DNA from: Bordetella parapertussis
GTDB lineage: Bacteria > Pseudomonadota > Gammaproteobacteria > Burkholderiales > Burkholderiaceae_C
DNA length: 19,464 bases
Direction of reading: 5' to 3'
Assembly: GCA_945875935.1 (NCBI GenBank)
Contig: CAMCNE010000041.1
Location: forward strand, 1-19,464
Positions 15,523-19,464 of this stretch are shown here, piece by piece. Position 1 is the stretch's first letter; each line of letters opens with the position of its first letter. The notes beneath the pieces were generated by a model. That model was not told the origin of the DNA. It saw nothing but the letters and a program-made list of their open reading frames with translations, and did not search any database. The position numbers and the translations under genes were made by a program.

Positions 15523-16161
15523 TCAGGGGATGCCCACGGCCTTGTGGGTTTGCACACTCAGCCGCCACTGTGGGTGGGTCAGACAGTACTCGACCGCCAG
15601 CCGCGTGTTGCGAGCGCGCTCCAGCCCGTCCATGGGCTGCAGATAGAACAGCCGGAAGTCGAGGTGCTCGAAGCGATCGGGCATCGCGCCGGGCTGCGGA
15701 AAGACCAGCTTGAGTTCGGTACCGCTCGTCAGCACCAGTTCGGAGTTGGCCTTGGGGCTGACGCACAGCCAGTCGATGCCGGCCGGCGCATCCTGGGTGC
15801 CGTTGGTCTCGACGGCGATCTCGAAGCCGCGTTGGTGAAGCGCTTCGATCAGCGGCTCGTCGAGCTGCAGCAGCGGCTCGCCGCCGGTGCACACCACCAG
15901 CGGCTGGCCCGTCGAACTGCCGGCTGGCCACAGCGAGGCGACGTGCGCGGCGAGCGATTCGGGTGACTCGAACTTGCCGCCGCCCATGCCGTCGGTGCCC
16001 ACGAAGTCGGTGTCGCAAAAGCGGCAGATGGCCTGGTCGCGGTCGGCCTCGCGGCCGCTCCACAGATTGCAGCCGGCAAAGCGGCAGAACACCGCAGCGC
16101 GACCGGTCTGCCCGCCTTCGCCTTGCAGTGTGTAGAACGCTTCCTTGACCGAGTACGCCAT
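15523..16161 (-). CDS. queE: 7-carboxy-7-deazaguanine synthase QueE (radical SAM)
   Basis: QueE converts 6-carboxytetrahydropterin to 7-carboxy-7-deazaguanine by radical SAM chemistry. In the 212-residue protein, the [4Fe-4S] cysteines follow the CX14CX2C pattern known for many QueE enzymes (C31, C46, C49), in place of the usual CX3CX2C. The N-terminal FYTLQGEG and TGGEP (92-96), the SAM-binding motif, are clear. KANSEL and FYLQPMDG occur further on. The ATG at 16161 lies two bases after the queD stop; a GTG at 16167, overlapping that stop as GTGA, would add two residues and is equally possible. Either way translation is coupled to queD. Confidence 0.95.
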   Translation of the reverse strand: MAYSVKEAFYTLQGEGGQTGRAAVFCRFAGCNLWSGREADRDQAICRFCDTDFVGTDGMGGGKFESPESLAAHVASLWPAGSSTGQPLVVCTGGEPLLQLDEPLIEALHQRGFEIAVETNGTQDAPAGIDWLCVSPKANSELVLTSGTELKLVFPQPGAMPDRFEHLDFRLFYLQPMDGLERARNTRLAVEYCLTHPQWRLSVQTHKAVGIP

Positions 16162-16163
16162 GC

Positions 16164-17255
16164 TCACACCGCCAGGGCCAGGCCAGCGCCAGGCGCGATC
16201 ACCATGGCGCCGCAGCCTTCGGTTTCCAGCAGATCGACGCGATCGAGCTGCGGCAGCTGGCCGCGAGCGCGATCGAAGATCCAGCGTGCCACGCTGGCGC
16301 TGTCGCCGTCGGCCAGGTCAGCGATTTCGTGCAGCGGCTGGTGATCGAGCTGCAAGAAGATGGGCTCGAACAGCGACTTCACGTCGCCGAAGTCGATCGT
16401 CCAGCCCAGCACCTCGTCGAGTGGCGCCGTCAGGTGCAGCCGCAGCGTGTAGGTGTGGCCGTGCAGACGGCGCAGCGCGCTCGACTCGGGTGCGCTGCGC
16501 AGTTGCACGGCGCTGTCGAGCGTGAGCTCTTTCCACACGCGGTAGCGCTGGCCGTCGAAGATGGCGCCGCACGAGGCAGTCTCGTAGACGGTGACCGAAG
16601 ACAGAGTCGGCAGCTGCGGCTGCAGCCGCGCCCAGATCCAGCTCGACAGCACTTCGCTGGTGGGGTTGGCCAGACCGGGCAGGTCGTTCAGGCAGGCGTG
16701 GTCGAGCAGGGCCTGCAAGGGCGCCCAGGCGGCATCGATGTCGTCATGGGCCAGTGCCATCGCACCGGCCATCGACGCATCGGCATGCAACACCACCTCG
16801 AAGCCGTGGCCGTGCATGCGACCGCACTTGTGGCCGGCGGGCACTTGCGGCAGCACATGCGCTGACTGAAACACGAAGCGCCGCCACAGGTGGGCGTGGC
16901 CTGCGGCATCAATGTCCACACCACGGTGCGGCGTGCTTTGCAGCCGCAGCTGGCGCACCCCGGGCAGCGCGGCCTGCTGCGCGATCCAGTGTGCGAGATG
17001 GGCGTCGGTGGGGTCGGCAAGCTGGTCGTTGAGCAGCCGGTGGTCGAGCGGCGCGGTGCACGACTCGATCGCGCTGCGCAGTTGCTGCACTTCGCTGCCA
17101 GGGAAGTCGGCCCACGACTGCGGCAGGCTGCAGCGCGCCTGCACCGTGAAGCCGTGGCCATGCAGCCGGTGCTGCGGGTGGTCGCCGGGCGCCGAGGTGA
17201 TCTGGCGCGCCGCCTCGAAGCGCGAGGCCGCACAGATGAGCAGCTGGGTTTCCAT
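16164..17255 (-). CDS. queD: 6-carboxytetrahydropterin synthase QueD, triple PTPS-domain fusion
   Basis: QueD makes 6-carboxytetrahydropterin from dihydroneopterin triphosphate. Ordinary QueD is about 120 residues; this protein has 363 and reads as three PTPS-type domains in tandem. Domain 1 (1-115) has HGH (32-34) and DH (71-72), but Arg replaces the first zinc histidine (FEAAR) and the catalytic cysteine is missing. Domain 2 (124-236) is complete: H133, C144, HGH (148-150), D185-H186 and E225, plus LNDLPGLANPTSEVL, very like E. coli QueD. Domain 3 (240-355) has HGH (265-267), DH (304-305) and E344, but lacks the first zinc histidine (SAV) and the cysteine. Only the middle domain should be catalytic; the outer ones may replace subunit contacts of the homo-oligomer. 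The ATG overlaps the queC stop by one base (TGATG). Confidence 0.93.
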   Translation of the reverse strand: METQLLICAASRFEAARQITSAPGDHPQHRLHGHGFTVQARCSLPQSWADFPGSEVQQLRSAIESCTAPLDHRLLNDQLADPTDAHLAHWIAQQAALPGVRQLRLQSTPHRGVDIDAAGHAHLWRRFVFQSAHVLPQVPAGHKCGRMHGHGFEVVLHADASMAGAMALAHDDIDAAWAPLQALLDHACLNDLPGLANPTSEVLSSWIWARLQPQLPTLSSVTVYETASCGAIFDGQRYRVWKELTLDSAVQLRSAPESSALRRLHGHTYTLRLHLTAPLDEVLGWTIDFGDVKSLFEPIFLQLDHQPLHEIADLADGDSASVARWIFDRARGQLPQLDRVDLLETEGCGAMVIAPGAGLALAV

Positions 17256-17977
17256 CAGGCGATGCCGTAGCGTGCGAGCAGCGGATCGGCCACGCCGGCC
17301 TCGGCAAAGCCCTTGGCGCGCAGCACGCACGAATCACAGCCACCGCACGGCCGGCCGTCGGGCGCGGGGTCGTAGCAGCTGCTGGTTTGCGAATAGTCGA
17401 CACCCAGTCGCAGGCCCTCGCCGATGATTTGCGACTTGTTCAGGTGCATCAGCGGCGCGTGGATCTTCAGCCGCTGGGTGCCCTCGACGCCCGCCTTGGT
17501 GGCCAGGTTGGCCATGGTTTCGAAGGCGGCGATGTATTCGGGGCGGCAGTCGGGGTAGCCGGAGTAATCGAGCGCGTTCACGCCGATGAAGATGTCGGTC
17601 GAGCCCAGCGTCTCGGCCCAGGCCAGCGCGTAGCTCAGGAACACCGTGTTGCGTGCCGGCACATAAGTGATGGGAATGCCATCGGCCATGTCGTGGGCCG
17701 AGCGACCCTTGGGCACGTCGATGTCGGCCGTGAGTGCCGAGCCGCCAAACGCGCGCAGGTCGATCGTCGCGACCACATGGCGCGCCGTCTGCTGGGTGCG
17801 CACCACGGCGTCGGCCGCGCTCAGTTCGTGAATGTGCCGCTGGCCGTAGCTGAAGCTGATGGCGCAGGCCTCGAAGCCCTGTTCGCGCGCGATGGCCAAC
17901 ACCGTCGATGAGTCGAGCCCGCCGCTGAGCAATACCACCGCTGGCGCACGATGCGTGCGGGACTCCACCATTTGCAT
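17255..17977 (-). CDS. queC: 7-cyano-7-deazaguanine synthase QueC
   Basis: QueC turns 7-carboxy-7-deazaguanine into preQ0 with ATP and ammonia. The 240-residue protein has the PP-loop SGGLDSS (18-24), SYGQRH (43-48), VPARNTVFLSYALAWAE, GVNALDYSGYPDCRPEY and, near the C-terminus, four zinc cysteines (C201, C211, C214, C217; GRPCGGCDSC). Length is normal for the family. AAGG about nine bases before the ATG at 17977 supports the start; a second ATG two codons on is less well placed. It is the first gene of queCDEF, and the next start overlaps its stop. No preQ1 riboswitch-like structure was found upstream. Confidence 0.97.
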   Translation of the reverse strand: MQMVESRTHRAPAVVLLSGGLDSSTVLAIAREQGFEACAISFSYGQRHIHELSAADAVVRTQQTARHVVATIDLRAFGGSALTADIDVPKGRSAHDMADGIPITYVPARNTVFLSYALAWAETLGSTDIFIGVNALDYSGYPDCRPEYIAAFETMANLATKAGVEGTQRLKIHAPLMHLNKSQIIGEGLRLGVDYSQTSSCYDPAPDGRPCGGCDSCVLRAKGFAEAGVADPLLARYGIA

Positions 17978-18173
17978 TGCACTGACCTTGATCGCTTCTG
18001 AGTAAGCGGTCGAGTTTAGTGGCGCTCTCTCGGGTGCTGACCCGCATCGTCGCCGGCAAAGCCCTGTGCTAACGTCTTTTTGCCGAGTGGGCTGTGCCGC
18101 ATCCAGCGATGAAGGCGCACTCTCGACCGAGCACCATCCAACCCCTGCCGCCGGCGTGTGCTGGCTTCAACCC
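17978..18173. promoter_or_regulatory. divergent intergenic region between queC and bchI
   Basis: This 196-bp gap must hold the promoters of both the que operon (minus) and bchI (plus). I see no hexamer pair good enough to name on either strand, no TGT-N12-ACA site for PpsR/CrtJ, and no strong hairpin. bchI also lacks a good Shine-Dalgarno. Confidence 0.4.
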
Positions 18174-19202
18174 ATGTCCTTGAATTTTCCTTTTTCCGCC
18201 ATCGTCGGCCAAGACGAGATGAAGCTGGCCATCCTGATCGCGGCCGTCGACCCCAGCGTGGGCGGCGTGCTGGTGTTCGGCGACCGCGGCACCGGCAAGT
18301 CGACGGCGGTCCGTGCGCTGGCCGCCATGCTGCCGAAGATGCGTGCGGTGACCGGTTGCCGCTACCAGTGCGATCCGGTCTCGCGCGGCATGGTTTGCGA
18401 GTCGTGCGCCGAGCTCAAGGCCGCTGGCGGTGCGCTCAAGTCGCACCTGATCTCGGTGCCGGTGGTCGATCTGCCGCTGGGTGCCACCGAAGACCGCGTG
18501 GTGGGTGCGCTCGATCTGGAGCGCGCGCTGTCGCAAGGCGTCAAGGCCTTCGAGCCCGGGCTGCTGGCACGCGCCAACCGCGGCTTTTTGTACATCGACG
18601 AAGTCAACCTGCTGGAAGACCATCTGGTCGACCTGCTGATCGACGTGGCTGCTTCGGGCGAGAACGTGGTCGAGCGCGAAGGCCTGAGCGTGCGCCACCC
18701 CGCGCGCTTCGTGCTGGTGGGCAGCGGCAACCCGGAAGAAGGCGAGTTGCGCCCGCAGTTGCTCGATCGCTTTGGCTTGTCGGTCGAGGTGAAGACACCG
18801 ACCGATCTGGCTTCGCGTGTGGAAGTGGTGCGTCGGCGCGATCAGTTCGAGCGCGACCCCGACGGCTTTTCCAAGAAGTGGAAGAAAGAAGACGAACGCG
18901 TGCGCCAGAGCATCGTCAAGGGCAAGGAGCGCCTGGCGAATGTGGCTGTGCCCGATGCGGCGCTCGAGCGCGCAGCGCAGTTGTGCATGGCGCTGGGCAC
19001 CGACGGACTGCGCGGCGAGCTCACGCTGATCCGCGCGGCGCGTTCGCTGGCGGCCTTGCAGGGCGACGACGCGGTGGGCGACGAGCACTTGAAGCGCGTG
19101 GCGCCGCCGGCGCTGCGCCACCGCCTGCGCCGCAATCCGCTCGACGACGCCGGCTCCACCGTGCGCGTCGATCGCGCCGTGGCCGAGTTGTTTGGCGGAT
19201 GA
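18174..19202 (+). CDS. bchI: magnesium chelatase ATPase subunit I (BchI)
   Basis: BchI is the AAA+ motor of the chelatase that inserts Mg2+ into protoporphyrin IX, the first committed step of bacteriochlorophyll synthesis. The 342-residue length is normal for BchI. Seen are FSAIVGQDEMK, Walker A GDRGTGKS (36-43), Walker B FLYIDEVNLL (138-147), GSGNPEEGELRPQLLDRFG with sensor and arginine-finger residues, and the Cys-rich insert between residues 62 and 78 (four cysteines) typical of bacterial BchI. The ATG at 18174 is preferred over an in-frame ATG at 18066, because it starts directly at the conserved N-terminus. bchD follows with an ATGA overlap. ComM/YifB-type proteins are longer and lack this context, and the neighbouring bchD rules out the BchI-like homologues of non-phototrophs. 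Confidence 0.96.
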   Translation: MSLNFPFSAIVGQDEMKLAILIAAVDPSVGGVLVFGDRGTGKSTAVRALAAMLPKMRAVTGCRYQCDPVSRGMVCESCAELKAAGGALKSHLISVPVVDLPLGATEDRVVGALDLERALSQGVKAFEPGLLARANRGFLYIDEVNLLEDHLVDLLIDVAASGENVVEREGLSVRHPARFVLVGSGNPEEGELRPQLLDRFGLSVEVKTPTDLASRVEVVRRRDQFERDPDGFSKKWKKEDERVRQSIVKGKERLANVAVPDAALERAAQLCMALGTDGLRGELTLIRAARSLAALQGDDAVGDEHLKRVAPPALRHRLRRNPLDDAGSTVRVDRAVAELFGG

Positions 19203-19464
19203 GCGTGGGCAGCGGCATGGCCGCTGATCGCTGGCAGCCCACGGCCGCGTCGCTGCCCATGATGGCGCGTCAGGTCGCAGCACTGTTCGCCGTCGACCCG
19301 GTGGGCTGTGGCGGCGTGGCCATCCGCTCGCTGGCCACACCAGGGCGCGACGCCTGGTTGCAACTGCTGCACGATTTGTTGCCCGAAGACACGCCCGTGC
19401 GCCGGGTGCCGCTGCACATCAACGACGAACGCCTGCTGGGCGGTCTGGACCTGGCGGCCACGCT
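19199..19464 (+). CDS. bchD: magnesium chelatase subunit D (BchD), N-terminal part, cut by window end
   Basis: An open frame starts at the ATG overlapping the bchI stop (ATGA, 19199-19202) and stays open for 88 codons to the window edge. The protein has the degenerate AAA+ start of BchD: ALFAVDPVGCGGVAIRSLA, in which a glycine-rich loop replaces a working Walker A, then LLPEDTPVRRVPLHINDERL and GGLDLAATL, a stretch well conserved in BchD. BchD forms the platform hexamer with BchI and links it to BchH. The overlap implies coupled translation. Confidence 0.9.
   Translation, partial: MSVGSGMAADRWQPTAASLPMMARQVAALFAVDPVGCGGVAIRSLATPGRDAWLQLLHDLLPEDTPVRRVPLHINDERLLGGLDLAAT

Noticed and set aside
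17978..18090. preQ1 riboswitch before queC
   Set aside because: No preQ1-like pseudoknot pattern (short stem, A-rich tail, C-rich loop) can be drawn in the queC leader.
18069..19340. 423-codon minus-strand frame opposite bchI
   Set aside because: bchI on the plus strand has all AAA+ motifs; the mirror frame is low-complexity and runs across bchD as well.
1..19464. CRISPR array, insertion sequence or prophage
   Set aside because: No spaced direct repeats, transposase, terminal inverted repeats or phage genes were seen on either strand.

Overview
The window looks like chromosome from a GC-rich betaproteobacterium of the Burkholderiales, probably an anoxygenic phototroph of the Rubrivivax/Roseateles/Rhodoferax type. 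The main reasons are a 342-residue bacteriochlorophyll-type Mg-chelatase subunit BchI that overlaps the start of bchD at the right edge, a chemoreceptor tail with a C-terminal DWETF pentapeptide, and a general gene style that fits this group. The assignment is by protein character only; no database was searched.

Layout. Positions 1-170 hold a tRNA-Val(GAC) gene and its terminator. At 180-2221 there is a possible 47-residue Cys-containing peptide gene (minus strand) and an EAL-CBS-GGDEF cyclic-di-GMP protein. At 2278-2709 lies the 3' relic of a chemoreceptor gene (minus). At 2823-4209 are a CopZ-like heavy-metal-binding protein and a membrane fatty-acid-hydroxylase/sterol-desaturase family enzyme. 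A 357-bp intergenic region (4210-4566) contains a palindrome and an array of Pho-box half-sites in front of pstS (4567-5604), which ends in a strong terminator with no pstCAB behind it.

The centre (14790 down to 5755, minus strand) is a compact six-gene operon. Its first five genes match the order and size pattern of acetophenone carboxylase apcABCDE: a HyuA-like ATPase, a small four-Cys protein, a second HyuA-like ATPase, a HyuB-like subunit and a 290-residue epsilon-like protein. The sixth gene is a COG0523/CobW-type GTPase with a CxCC metal motif. Short overlaps (ATGA, GTGA) and small gaps indicate one transcript with translational coupling. The substrate is not decided by the sequence; no benzoylacetate-CoA ligase is present in the window.

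Upstream, on the same strand, queC-queD-queE-queF (17977 down to 14951) encode four enzymes leading to 7-aminomethyl-7-deazaguanine (preQ1) for queuosine in tRNA. QueD is unusual: it is three fused PTPS-type domains, of which only the middle one keeps the full zinc/catalytic set. A 196-bp divergent region separates queC from bchI-bchD (plus strand), probably the edge of a photosynthesis gene cluster.

The most noteworthy items are the apc-like carboxylase operon with its own putative metallochaperone GTPase, the triplicated QueD, the Pho-box array before an orphan pstS, and the chemoreceptor relic.
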